Assembly: GCF_910596095.1 (NCBI RefSeq)
Contig: NC_056552.1
Coordinates: 19,323,111 to 19,387,110, forward strand
Source of the DNA: Thunnus maccoyii
Lineage: Eukaryota; Chordata; Actinopteri; Scombriformes; Scombridae
Direction of reading: 5' to 3'
Length of the DNA stretch: 64,000 nt
The notes under the pieces were generated by a model. The model was not told the DNA's origin and ran no database searches. It saw only the letters and a list, made by a program, of their open reading frames with translations. The position numbers and the translations under genes are program-made. Below are positions 52,250 to 64,000 of this stretch, in pieces; positions within the stretch are counted from its first letter, which is position 1, and each line of letters opens with the position of its first letter.

Positions 52250-55200
52250 TGTCACACATGTGCATGTTTCATAAGGTAGAATTATCATCAATCATCAGCT
52301 ATTCAAATATCTATTAAAAGCATTGCAGCAAAATAAATTTAAGAGAGTGTTTTACAAATTAACTGACCTAAACAACGACAACAACTATCATCAAATCTGT
52401 CATTTGTCATGAGGAAAAACATCCCCTTTAATCACAATTTAGCATTTACCATGTTGTATCTTGTTTGTTCTGATGTAATAAAACATCAGTAGGTCACATA
52501 CTGTAGATTAACAGTGTGTTATGCTATGTGCTTTTACCCCTCCCCAACCTTCCACCCGCCACCACAGGACTATGTATGCTCTGGGCTCTCATCTGTGCCA
52601 GATGTTACAGTCATAACACAGTAGGTCATTTCCTTTCTGAGTTTGTGTATGTATGTGTATGCACAATCTGCTGCAACTCCTACAAACATTAGAGATTAAA
52701 CATCTGGCGCAATAGAAGCAGTATGTCAGTTATTAAAATCTTCTTCTCACAGAGTAAAAACAATAAATGATAAATGGTGGAGAAGTAGCACTAATAGAGA
52801 AAATATTTACTGTATCTCTTTCCTGAGAAATATTTTATCCAAATTCCACTTTGATATCTTGACTTCTATCACCCTCTTTATTATATCATCGTCTGTTTCC
52901 TGTACGCATTCCAAACATCATCTTCAGAGAAAACAAGAACTCACTGATCTTCTCGTTTCTCCATCTGCAGTAATATGCAGATGAATTCTGAATTCAATCA
53001 GACATCAAATGCGTAATTCTATTTACCTTGACCCTCACCAGGGAACTGAGGATGGGATTTGGGGACGGGGAAAGGGCACGATTGAAGCTTATCTCTACAG
53101 CAAACAAACATGCCGTTACCGTGTTGCAGCAGTGTTGATTCTCTACTATGCCATGTAGATTTATCTCAAAGGTTGGTGATATTGACCAGGGGTGCACCAT
53201 GTGGGCTGGTGTAGCATATGTTCCAGGATTAAAGACTTTTAGGTGATGGAGTGTGAGCCACTTACAAACTAAACTGTGTAAACATTTTTACAAGAAATGA
53301 CACAGATATACCAGGCAGCCTGCCAAAAGCCTATCAGGCTTTTAAATGTTAAAACAAACCATCTGTTGACTGTACAAGTCACAACACTGGTTCCTAATCT
53401 GTAGTTTGAGGGGTTGAATCTTCTCCAAAACTGACTGACAGACACACACCGGGGGTCTTAATGAGTTGAAGTCATCTGTCTAAACGCTGCCTTAATTGTT
53501 CTGTGGTGTCTGTCTTGTTACCACAGATTACGTGATAGTGAGCAATTCACTAGTCAATCTGCCACTGAGTTGTTACGCCTCAACTCTCAAAAGTGTGTGT
53601 TGGAGCTGGCATGTGTCCCATCCACCTACGCACACAGAAAAAACCATAACACACACACACACAGGAAGCAGCTACTTACAGCTACTGTATGTGTAACCTT
53701 TTTATACAGGAATACGTCACAGTCAAAAAAAGGCTGTGGTCAAGCTAGTTTATAGCTTTGTACATGCTAGTTTCTTTGTCAGTCCTGGTATTTCTTAAAC
53801 TTAAGACCATATTTTCCCAAAGCCCTCTTACCTCCCATCACAGAAAAGGCCTTTGAAGCCTTTGAAGCCCTGCATCCAGTGCCCACTCCCTGGTGACGTT
53901 TGGTTTTCTCATTCACTTTACTGAAGAGGATGAACATTTTCAAAGTGATTTTTCCATCTGCCTTCAATCCGTGCACCATCTGCCATTGTGAGAAACTCTC
54001 AAAATCCGTTTTTAGTAGAAAACCAGTGCCCTCGCCCTGTTCTGTAAAGCAACTTGTTCTCCTTCTGTGCCATAAAAGAGTCTCGCAAATTTGATGTAAA
54101 GTGTGATCTGGTGGCACACCATGCAAAGTGAACCGGAGAAGCGGCAAGTCTTCTCACTGATGGAATATTTATTGATGTTTAAATGCTACATCTAAGCATT
54201 AGCAAAAGCTCCAAGCTAACAGGAATAAAATGTTGTCTATTAGGTGATGCTGTGCCACAGCTGGTCAGTGTGTGGTGCTTGGGTTGAGTCCAAACCTCAC
54301 TTTGAGGACACTCATCAGTAATTACCCTGAAATGAGCATTAATCAGTAATTGTTCAAATTCCGGTTGCTAACTTCTCAGCTTTCTTACCAAAGTACAAGA
54401 ATTCAAATGCACTGAGATTATGTCTGTGGTCCATCATTGATTCCACATACTGTACAATGCAACATGCCTCACTGAATAAAATAACAGCTCCATATTTCCA
54501 CATTCCAACAAAGAGCCAAACTCCTTGCAGCATTTTTTTTCTTTGCTCATTTGTAGGGGAAGTTTCACTAATGAGCATATTATTTTCTATAGCTTATTTA
54601 CCCTGCTTTCCATGTCAGTGAATTCACCTCATAAATGTCAGACTTCAATGACTTTGGTTCGTATGTGGTCACAAGTGTGTTGTTAAAGTTGTTTATGAAG
54701 TTATATAGTGGTATAACATACAGTATGTGGTCCTCTGGGACACTTGCCTGTGAATAATGAATTATGAAAACTATATGAAATATTCACTACATGAGGAGCC
54801 AAGTCACCTATAAAATCAGTAACTCTGATATGTGTGTATAAATATTTGCAAAAGGCTGCCTGAAATAAGCCAATGCATAATTCAGTTAGTAGCTAATCTG
54901 GTTTAAAACACAGCAGCACATTAAAACATTAGCGATGAAATGTTAGCAAGGCAAGTTTGGGATTGTAGAATAGTCAGTTTGAGAACCTATAGTAAAACTT
55001 TGTCATTCACTTCCCTTAACAAAGGCATTAAGGTACTCCTACCCGCGTAAAATGTGTCTTCCTAACCCTAAAATACATTGTTGTTATTAACATTGCTCTG
55101 CTAATTCATGGTGACTCCGCTACCTCACTTGAAGCTAATGGTACTGTAAGGTGCAGCTGCATTTTACAATATCAGCAAGCGCAACTTTTATCCAAAGGTT

Positions 55201-55431
55201 TTCCATTTATGGAGGTGAATCCAAAGTGATTCCACTCACTACTTAGAAGATAGTTTGGTGTCATCACTATTCATTATGCTTCGCTAGTTCCATTTTACAT
55301 TAGCAAAGAGAACAAAACCCAATTTTACTGAGAGCAGCAGGGCATGCAATAATGCCCCACTGGAGTACAAGGTACAGTTCTTCTACACTGAGAATTTTGA
55401 ATTCAAACAGATGATTACAGATCAAATATTT

Positions 55432-55830
55432 AAAGGACCAGTGTGTAAGATTTAGCGGCATCTAACGGAATAGACTTGGCAGATATGGAATATAATATTC
55501 ATAAGCATGTTTTGATCAGTGTATAATCCCATGAAAATAAGAATCGTATTTTCGTTACCTTAGAACGAGCCCTTTATATCTACATAGGGAGCAAGTCCTT
55601 TTCCACAGCCCATCATGTTGCACCTACATGTTTCTACAGTAGCCCAGAACGGACAAACCAAACAATGGCTCTAGAGAGGGCCTTTTGCGTTTTTCTTTCT
55701 GTCTTTCTTTGACAGCCACTGTAGGTTCTTCTACACGCTTGGAAGGGGAGGGTGAGGGGAGGTGTATTCATTTGGTTACAATCTGCAACCTCACTGCTAG
55801 ATGCCACTAAATCTTACACACTGGTCCTTT
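55432..55830. mobile_element. 399-bp non-autonomous DNA transposon with about 35-bp TIRs
   Basis: The left end AAAGGACCAGTGTGTAAGAT (continuing TTAGCGGCATCTA) is the inverse of the right end TAGATGCCACTAAATCTTACACACTGGTCCTTT with one mismatch. There is no open frame. A clear target-site duplication was not found. A fragment of the interior recurs at 18385-18428. Confidence 0.85.
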
Positions 55831-57399
55831 ATTTTTTCCACAGCTTACAAATTTGAATAAATAAGTGTAAGCTGTGGTGTATTATCCAGAGCAAACAGGA
55901 AATTGTCTCTGGAAAGACAAGACACTGCAATTTAATTTTTAAATGTGTTTTTGAATTTATGTGCATGGCTAGTTAGAACTAAACATAAGTGAGTAAATTT
56001 GCTTTTTAAAATGAGACAGAATGTGAAGCTTATATGCTCAGGAAAGATGTGTTTCAACTCCTGGTACAATTTCCTTTGGCCTCGATAAATAAGGGAACAG
56101 CATAAAAAAGCTGCTTAACTATACAAAGATAAGTAGTAGCACAGACGATCAGAGGTGATCAGAGGCCAGGCCTCCATGCTTTGTCTGCCTTTAAGCATTA
56201 AGCAACCATCTCTCTCTACTACTCAGCTGTCTGAGCAGGAGAGATTTAATTGGCAACTTGAAACCAGGGCAAAAGCAGAGAAAGATGAAATCTTTCTCTG
56301 TTACAGCTAAACTTCCTGCACTCCTGGCTTTGCATAATCAAAAAGTCTCAGATCTTTTTCTCACAGTGAGACATGTCTCACATGAAAGTCATTAAGGGAT
56401 GATTAAAGGATTGGCATAGGCTACTATCAAGCGTTTCCTACTGTAGATTGACATGTGGCCTGTGGCGAGAATTTCAGAAGCAGGAAAGGCACCTAGACTG
56501 GAATTTATTTAAAACACCGACCCACTGCACTTCACTTCACACCCACACATTTTTGACAAAGCGTTCTGCACAGGAAGACAAGTTAAAAAAAAAACAGTGT
56601 GATCTTTGCATGGCTGGCCATCAAATAAAACCTCGAGGTAGCTACTGCTTCTGAAGTACCAAAACATTGCAAAAGTTCTGTATGCATTCAGTATAGCTAG
56701 AGATGTTTTACCACAGTGTCAGTAAAGCTGTGGCCACAAGCTGCACATTACTGCTGCTTCTGTCTAGAGACAACCTGGTATGTGCAAAGGCACAGAGGAA
56801 AGGCAAATACAACAACAGATGGAGAGAGATAAAAAGAAGCAGAAAAAATACTTCATGTCATGTTGGAAGAAGATGAAAGGAACACAGGGGTACAGAGAGC
56901 AAAAAAAACATGCTGCACCAAGTGAGAGCAAAAAACAAAAGGAAATACATTGCAAAAAAGCAGAGTCTAACCAGCATGACAGTGTGGAGGGAAAAGAGAC
57001 AAAATATCTTTCTGTGTTAAGTGTGTGTGCGCTTGCTGCACAGTTAAAAAATACAGGATTATTAGGTGCGCATGAGTGTATACACACATGCGTGTTTGTG
57101 CTTGTTAATTCACACCTCCATGCATGTGGTGTGAGTCCGTGTGCATGCTTGTCTGTCTGCTATGCCAAACATCTGCATCAGTTTACCTGTTTCTGCCTGC
57201 GGGCCATAGGGTAGGTTTAGTTTTGGTAAAGCTGCAGAGGTAACAGTGCATGTAACCCTTCTATAATCATCCTATCAGACAGTGGCTGGATGTTAACTCA
57301 AACTAGACACATTTCTAGAAACATAACTACAAAAACCTGCATTAACTGATTATTTTGGCCATTTGGTGGTAACAGAGACAACCTGTGAACACAATATTG

Positions 57400-57830
57400 A
57401 CCTATTAAGTTGATATGCTAAACTTGTTAGCAAACAGTTGCTTATTTACACATCTAGCAATATTAGAATTCATTTGGAGTCGGGTTTCTGTACACCTGAT
57501 GAATGTATGTCCAATATTCACTCTCCTTTTAGCTCTGGTCTGGTTTTCACCAACTCCAGAGGGAAAACGCTAAATTTTCTAATTTGTTAACTGGCTAGCT
57601 GCTAACTTAGCAGTTTGTTTGCTATTTGGTGTTGGGTAGGTAGTGTACACTTCGATTTTAGAGCTTTTTTTGCATAAAACAAAAGCTTTTTTGCTATTGT
57701 GTCTGAAAAAAATGCTGGTGAGCAGTGAGACGGAACTAAAACAGGCCATGCAGCTGAGGGGAACTGCAGATAGTGGTGATAATTACCTGTGTGTTTGTCA
57801 CTACCAGCGATGACTTTCACATACTCTTTT
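57400..57830. repeat. probable dispersed repeat
   Basis: It contains CTGGTCTGGTTTTCACCAAC, CAGAGGGAAAACGCTAAAT and GCTGCTAACTTAGCAGTTTG, words that I recognise from high-copy percomorph repeats. Boundaries are approximate. Confidence 0.4.
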
Positions 57831-60179
57831 GATCCATGACTATATTAATATAATAATAATCTGCCTCAAAACACGCCTCCTTGATCATTAAACATGCAAG
57901 ATAGTACTTTAAAATGACTTAATCAGATTGGAAATATAAGAAAAACATGTCAGTAAAAGCTTTGGGTAAAACAAATTCAAGTTAAGTCATCGTCATAATA
58001 AATAGTAACATCATTGCCAGCTGCAGGGTATTACAACAGAAATGACTTGATGGAAAAACTCCCCAAAGAAAAAGCCAGCAACACCTTATGGCACATTCAA
58101 TTGCCAAATATGCCACAGGAGACAGTATAATGGTTTCTCAGCTCCTGTGCCAGGTAGGACTTGAGAGGATCAGAGTTTTCTCAACAGAAAGAATGCCTGG
58201 TTCCCATCTGCCGCTTGAGTCTCTTAAAAAGCAGAAGCTGGTGACAGTAACTGCTAGAGACTGCAGGATGATGTGAGGGAGGATGAGGGGGTGAAAGAGA
58301 GAGGAAGAGAAACAGGGGTCAAAGACATGGAAATTGAAAGAGGGAAAGCAGAAAGAAGCAGAGACTAATCAGCAGTAGCTTCGCGAGAAGGAGCTGACGC
58401 TGAGGGTTGGCTCTCTGTTTTACACCGGCACTGCTTTACAGCCAATGATTAACATATCAACAGCAGGTAGAAGGCAGGAAACTCTCAAAAATGTAAATTT
58501 GTCTCAACTTACACACACTTGTAGCACAATTCTTAAATAAAGGCTTCAAGTTTTCATCTAAAATCTCCTACAGTAAAACCTCAGGCTGTCATGTAGATCC
58601 ATTTCATCATGGGACAACTCAAAATTATTTTTATTACTGCAGAAGTGGTTGTGTGAGGGTCAAAAATACCGTGCATGGTCAATACAACACTATATCTGGC
58701 ATTCAATTACCTTGAACGACTTGAGGCTAATATGAGGCATGTTTGTTTGCCTCCATATTATTCAGCGCTAAGTCAAATAGAGAAAATGTGAATTTCCCTA
58801 CAAGATGTGAACAGTATTTACAAGTGAGTGCATGTCCTCAACATAGGTTGCCCTGCGTGGATTATAAAGGTCATGTGAACTTGCCTTTTATATTATTATT
58901 TTGTCTGCTTTATATTGTATGCTTTGTCTCTGTCACTGTTTTTTGTTCCTGTGTAGTATTTGCTCTGTTTTTTTTTTGAGTTTTATCTCCCATTATCTTG
59001 CTCAATCAAAACAAGAATAGCCTTGTCATTCATGACAAATAAGCCTGTGCTGACACAGCACTTGTGAATATTAATCACAATGATAAAGGAGTAAAAGCAA
59101 GTTCATTCATGCATGCTATTTTTACTTTCCTGTGTAAAATAAATCAGTAGGACGTGGTGGATTCTTCTGTATGAAACTAATTCTCTCTTTCCTCTTGCCC
59201 CTCTTTTTCCCACTGGGTATTGACTTAAAAAAATTAAAGTAGTTGAAATTAAAGTGTTTTAAAATATTTTTTTCAATAATTGTTTTGTTCTGGGAATATT
59301 TCACTGCCACAGTTTCACTTAACATTTTGTTCTTTCTCTCAGCACTAAGTACCTTCCTATGAAGTAGAGTAATTGAGGCCAAAGTGCACATTATTGTCTA
59401 ATGACCTGTGTTTAAGATAATAATGTAAATATGAAATCTGGGATGTACCACTCACTCATCAGTCATATGGGAGGCTGCAAGAGATACACTTGTGTTCTAA
59501 AATAAAGACTATATCATTGCAGAAGTCCATGTAACCTTCTGACCGACTGCTCTGCCAACAACTACAAACCCACTTCCAAAACATCCATCATGAACACTGA
59601 AAAGGCAGAACTCCAACACACTGTTGTAAGAAAACATTAAACTCATAATTATGAGTTTTATATAATTCAGGTCAAATCTTTTTTAAGTCTTTATGAGCAC
59701 TACCATTTTTTTTACTATTTTTTTAGTCTAATATGAATATCAAATCAAAAGTGAGCACGTATAGAAACAACATCCTGTTTATCGACTGAAGACATTATCA
59801 CCCTCAAACTAGAGATGGTAAGACAATTCTTAGCCCAAATGGAGAAAAGATAAGAGTGGAGAACTGGTTGACCACATAAGAACATTGTAGTCTGATGAGT
59901 CATAGGATAATAATGTTCTGAAGACCCCACTTTCCAGTCAGAGTTATGTATTCCCCTCATGGTAACAAAAACATGATAACTTTTTTTGTGGTTATAGGTT
60001 TAGGCACTCACACCACTTTGTTTGAGGTTAGGGAACCTAAATCTTGGTTAAATTATCAAAAAAGTAAAAAAATGACCTGAAGAATGAGACTGAAACCATG
60101 ATCTTCTTTCCAAACATTAAAACGGCTGTAATCAATTACATTGATAATGGATCACATTACTACTTGTATGTAAAAGAGG

Positions 60180-60460
60180 TTGCTTGTAAGGATGAATCCA
60201 CAGAGAATTATTACCCAACTCTGCAGTTCCCCTCAGCTGTACAGAGCTTTAAAGCATCTTTATTTTTCACAACCTGCAGCATTAGCATTATCACAGTTAA
60301 TCAGACTGTAAATGCACTGTGCTAACCAAGCTAGCAGCTAATTCTAGGGTCAGCTCCACCCTCTTGTCCAAATATGGTCACTTCTGGCTCCAAAAATCAA
60401 AGATGGCAATGGTCAAATCACTAAACTCAAGGCTTCAAAATGGCAGTCAGACATTGTCAG
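60180..60460. repeat. probable dispersed repeat
   Basis: It contains CAGCTGTACAGAGCTTTAAAG, AGCTAGCAGCTAATTCTAG and ATATGGTCACTTCTGGCTCC, again like percomorph interspersed repeats. A short TCTAG pentanucleotide repeat follows at about 60464-60481. Confidence 0.4.
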
Positions 60461-63404
60461 TCAGTCTAGTCTAGTCTAGTCAAGGATTTAAACCAGCAAG
60501 TTTCCTCTTCCACAGCCTCACCTTTAGGTTAATTGCTACAAATAGGCTTGCCAACCCATGGTTGCAAGCAGACCTCCATCACTTATCAGCATTGGCTGTC
60601 ATGTTATAGTGTCATCAAAAGGCTAAAGTTTAAGTTCTGTTTGGTAGATGGCCTGGAGTCTCAGAATTTGTGGTATAAAATGATGTGGTTAATTAGAAAG
60701 CTTTCTTTTGCTCCTGTTGTGTTGTTACTTTCCCAACATTCAACACAACTTTTGTAGGGGTGAAAGGGAGAGAACAGTCCTATAAACAATTAAGTCTGGA
60801 GTTTGAGCTGCTGTGTGACATACTTATGCCAAAGCAATGGTTTGGGGGTATCAAAAACTGACTTTCATATCCCATATACTTTCATAATATGTAAAGAGAG
60901 AGAGTGAAGGGTTGAGAGGCAGGACGGGAGACAAACAGAGCAGCTCAGCTGACTCTCATATGAAGCTGCTTTGTGTTAGCTGTATGGTGACAGGAAGGTC
61001 ACTGTCACAATAAGTGTCTAGTCAAGTATGGCCTTGCCTGGAGACATGAATAGGCCTCCTCAGCAACCATCCATCTCTCCCACCATCCCTCCTTCCTGCC
61101 GTCCCTCTACGCAGCCAGCAAACCCATGCTGTGTGCGCCAATACAACAGCTTCCTCTGTTGGCTGGCCTTGTATGAAAAGTTAATGGTAATTGCCCACAG
61201 ATGCCACATTAGGGTAAGATAGTGGGGGGAGAGAGAATCGGCACTGAAAAGAATATTTAGAGGGGGAAAAATGGAGGTCATAATTGTGGTTTCAAGGAAA
61301 CAGAGAGGAGTTATTCAGGATATTCATAGAGAAGTCTAGAGTCCCTCTGGAGAACTCTGGCTGGGGGACAGCATTGTCATCGAGCGGACATTGAAAAAGA
61401 GATTGGAGACCAGTATACGCCACATAATGGGCAGATTAAAATTCCTTTTTGACAAGCAGTTTGCTATTCGTCCAGCTTTTTTGTTACCTTTTCAAGTTCA
61501 AGATGTTTTTTTCCAACATGTCAAATTGGAGAAACAAAATTTCTGCAATGTTCAAAAGCATGTTATTGCTTATTTTAAGTGGAAAATTCCTGTCTTTACC
61601 AAACACATGCATCAAATGGTATGCGCTCCAAGGTGAGTAGGAACCTCTATCACAAAGCAGATTCAACTCTCTTTGGGTCACCTGCTTTACTGGGTGTAAC
61701 ATTGGTGATCCTGGATAACCTGTATCACAAAGGTGGTTAGCAACTGGCCTAATTAAATCTGGGTTTTCCAATCCAGTTACAAGCACGTTCACGTTCTTGG
61801 GCTCTATTTTGGAACCAGAAAACTTGAGTTAAACCTAAAGATACTGTAGCTAGCTAATCATCTAATCTTGTTTTGTGTTACAAGCCCCTGATAGGTTCAA
61901 CTTTTTTGTACATCAGCTCAAAAGTGGCACTGAATGTTGTGTCTGTCAGAGTCTTACCTGCTTTTGGACTCATGTGTAAGGTGTCCATGGTGATAACAAG
62001 GTTCAAAAGGCTCTGTGCAATTCTCTTGACAGTTGGACCAATGCACGGACTGTGATTACAATCACTCATAAAATGTTCTGCACCTCTAAAAGTAACTGTA
62101 TGACTGTACATCTGCACATCACCCCTATCATACCCTTATTTCAATGATCCACTCATAACCTCTCAGAGACCCATTTGCCCATACTTCCACTGTGCAGTGA
62201 GTGATCCTGCAGTCACAGTTTAACCCTTGACAATCCCTCTAATGTGCAATACTTTTGTTAAATTCATGGACTCACAATCCCTACAGCTGTCCTATTTCTA
62301 TCTCTAAGCTGAAAATTAAACCAGCAACACAGTAGTGAGTGGATGACTTCAACACAGTAAAGATTAAAATCACACTGCGTGAGGAAAAGAGGATTAGTAT
62401 AGCTGCAAATGTATATTTAATATAAATGAGTACTATGTGAAGATTTCTAAAAATCACCCCGCTGATCACTGAAATACTGTCATGATTTATTTTGTTCTGT
62501 GAAGTAAAAATAGCATTCATGTATAAACTTGGTTTGTGTTTGTCTTGGTAGAAACTGTGACTGATCTGAGTGCTCTGACAGCACAGGTTTATCCATCAAG
62601 GTATTTGATAAGTCCATTCTGGTTTTGGTTTTTATCATGATGACGTGTGTGAAATTGAAAAAAATACCAAAGCGTGAGTAAGCACGTCAGAGAGACAGAA
62701 TCAAAACCACTGAAAGAGACATACATGTACTAAGAGAGAGAGAGAGAGAGACAGAGAGATGGAGAGAGAGGATTAAAGAAATCCCTGCCCAGATCACTGG
62801 GGATCAACTCAGATCTTGATCATTTTGTCTTTCAGGGGACTGACAGTAAAACAAACTGAGACGGCCTCAGTTGCTCCTGTCATCACCTGTCAGTGAGCTC
62901 AGTCAGAAACACATGTGACTCACAGTCTGACACTGCTAATCTTTGATGTACATGTCCAAAGAGACAAGCACCAAGAGACTATAGGCAAGAGATCCTGTTA
63001 AAAAAACGTGGATCATAAACAGAATAATTATGAAAGAGCATGAGGATTAAACAGACCACTATTTCATTCCCAGAACGTCACCAATTGGTTTTGCATGTAA
63101 CATCTCACAGTCAAATTTAATCAAATAAAAGAAATAATTTCAGAGAGAAAAAAGAAATACAACATGGAAAACCTAGACTATATTTTTAATATTACATTTA
63201 TTTTTTATGGCACTACAGTGGTATTTAACTACAGAAGGTTATTGTATAGATCTTTGTAACGCCAAATAAAACATTGTCCAATGAAAACATGGTGAACATG
63301 GCATCTTCAACGTGTCCAGAAACATGAATTTGACTTTAACAGTTGAATTATCTGCTCTTGTCAGTATATTTCAGGAAAATTCAGGATCCCCAAAGCAAGT
63401 AGAA

Positions 63405-63800
63405 AGTTGTCCATGGTTACTTAGTTTAACATGCTAACATTTACTAATTTGCACTAAACACAAAGTCTAGCTGAGGCTGACTAGCTAGCAGCTAGCAGAA
63501 AAGTTAAGGGGTCACTTAAGTGGATGTCTTGAATGTCTATACCAAATTTCATGGCAATTCATCTAATAATTGTGGAGACATTTCTCCACAATTGAGACTG
63601 CAAACCTTATGGTGGCGCTAGATTAAGAGTCATGTTATCAACAGAGTCATTAAGATTCATTTTATGGGCATCATGAATTTTTGTGGTTTGTAGCTGTTGA
63701 GAAATTTAAGCCTGAACCGAAGAGGTGGAGCGACTAACAGACAGTTTGACACACTGACAGACAGATTGACATTGCCATCCCTAAAGCCACACCACAAGCA
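63405..63800. repeat. dispersed fish repeat, copy 3 (inverted relative to copies 1-2)
   Basis: It reads CACTAAACACAAAGTCTAGC, ACCAAATTTCATGGCAATTC, TATGGTGGCGCTAGATTAAG and ACATTGCCATCCCTAAAGCC, the reverse orientation of the other two copies. Confidence 0.65.
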
Positions 63801-64000
63801 AAACTATTCAGATGAAACAGGAGGGAAGGGATCTTTCCTTGGCTGAACTTGCTTTAAGAGGCCACAAGCCAAAAAAGCTGGGAACCAGTGCTTCAAGCCA
63901 TTTATCATGAAAAAATGTCAAAAACTTGCTGGCTTCAGCTTATGAAATGTGAGGAGTGTTCTTTTTTGTTTTTCCTTGTTTTATATTTGTGCAAACAGAA

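Larger units (their letters stand above)
46069..64000. other. 5' side of rhbdf1: no coding exon recognised
   Basis: Eighteen kilobases of AT-rich DNA with the repeats listed separately. All open frames are short and none has recognisable protein content or a chain of splice-compatible exons. It probably includes the noncoding first exon(s) and first intron of rhbdf1, but no clear CpG-island promoter was found. Confidence 0.5.

Noticed and set aside
53779-54147. 122-codon minus-strand open frame
   Set aside because: No recognisable domain, no supporting splice or promoter signals, and such lengths occur by chance in 64 kb.

Overview
The window is vertebrate nuclear DNA, almost certainly from a percomorph teleost fish. 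The evidence is three spliced hemoglobin genes with fish-type sequences, an intact 19-exon rhbdf1 (iRhom1) gene, intron-containing tRNA-Ile(UAU) genes, AT-rich intergenic DNA and several repeat families that I recognise from percomorph genomes. The globin genes followed directly by rhbdf1, with no mpg or nprl3 between them, fit the teleost LA-type globin cluster better than the MN-type cluster. That assignment is inference from remembered synteny.

Layout. At 1-980 (minus) is an adult-type alpha-globin gene cut by the window edge, so exon 3 is missing. A tRNA-Ile(UAU) gene lies antisense inside its intron 1. A 1.9-kb shared upstream region follows, carrying a 273-bp direct duplication, and then a complete beta-globin gene (2871-3637, plus), head to head with alpha. 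From 4665 to 17643 there is a near-identical tandem array of a 3.47-kb unit, present 3.74 times. After 2.5 kb of unique sequence comes a complete alphaD-like globin gene (20113-22354, minus).

At 22.4-29.4 kb lies a spacer. It has a cluster of CACCC, GATA and NF-E2/MARE motifs near 24.1-24.6 kb (candidate erythroid enhancer), a duplicated pair of tRNA-Ile(UAU) genes with a decayed third copy, and a possible LINE tail. At 29443-45150 (minus) lies rhbdf1, with two more tRNA-Ile(UAU) genes antisense in its introns and a sixth about 0.8 kb beyond its first coding exon. From 46 to 64 kb no convincing coding exon was found. This stretch is either the first intron or 5' flank of rhbdf1, or intergenic, and it contains several non-autonomous transposon copies.

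Together the alpha and beta chains form red-cell hemoglobin, and alphaD-like is a third globin chain of the same locus. Rhbdf1 is an unrelated neighbouring gene (ER/Golgi pseudoprotease, ADAM17/EGFR-ligand trafficking). The most unusual features are the 13-kb tandem array separating the globins, the family of six tRNA-Ile(UAU) genes threaded through the locus, and an rhbdf1 exon flanked by complementary (UG)n and (CA)n tracts.
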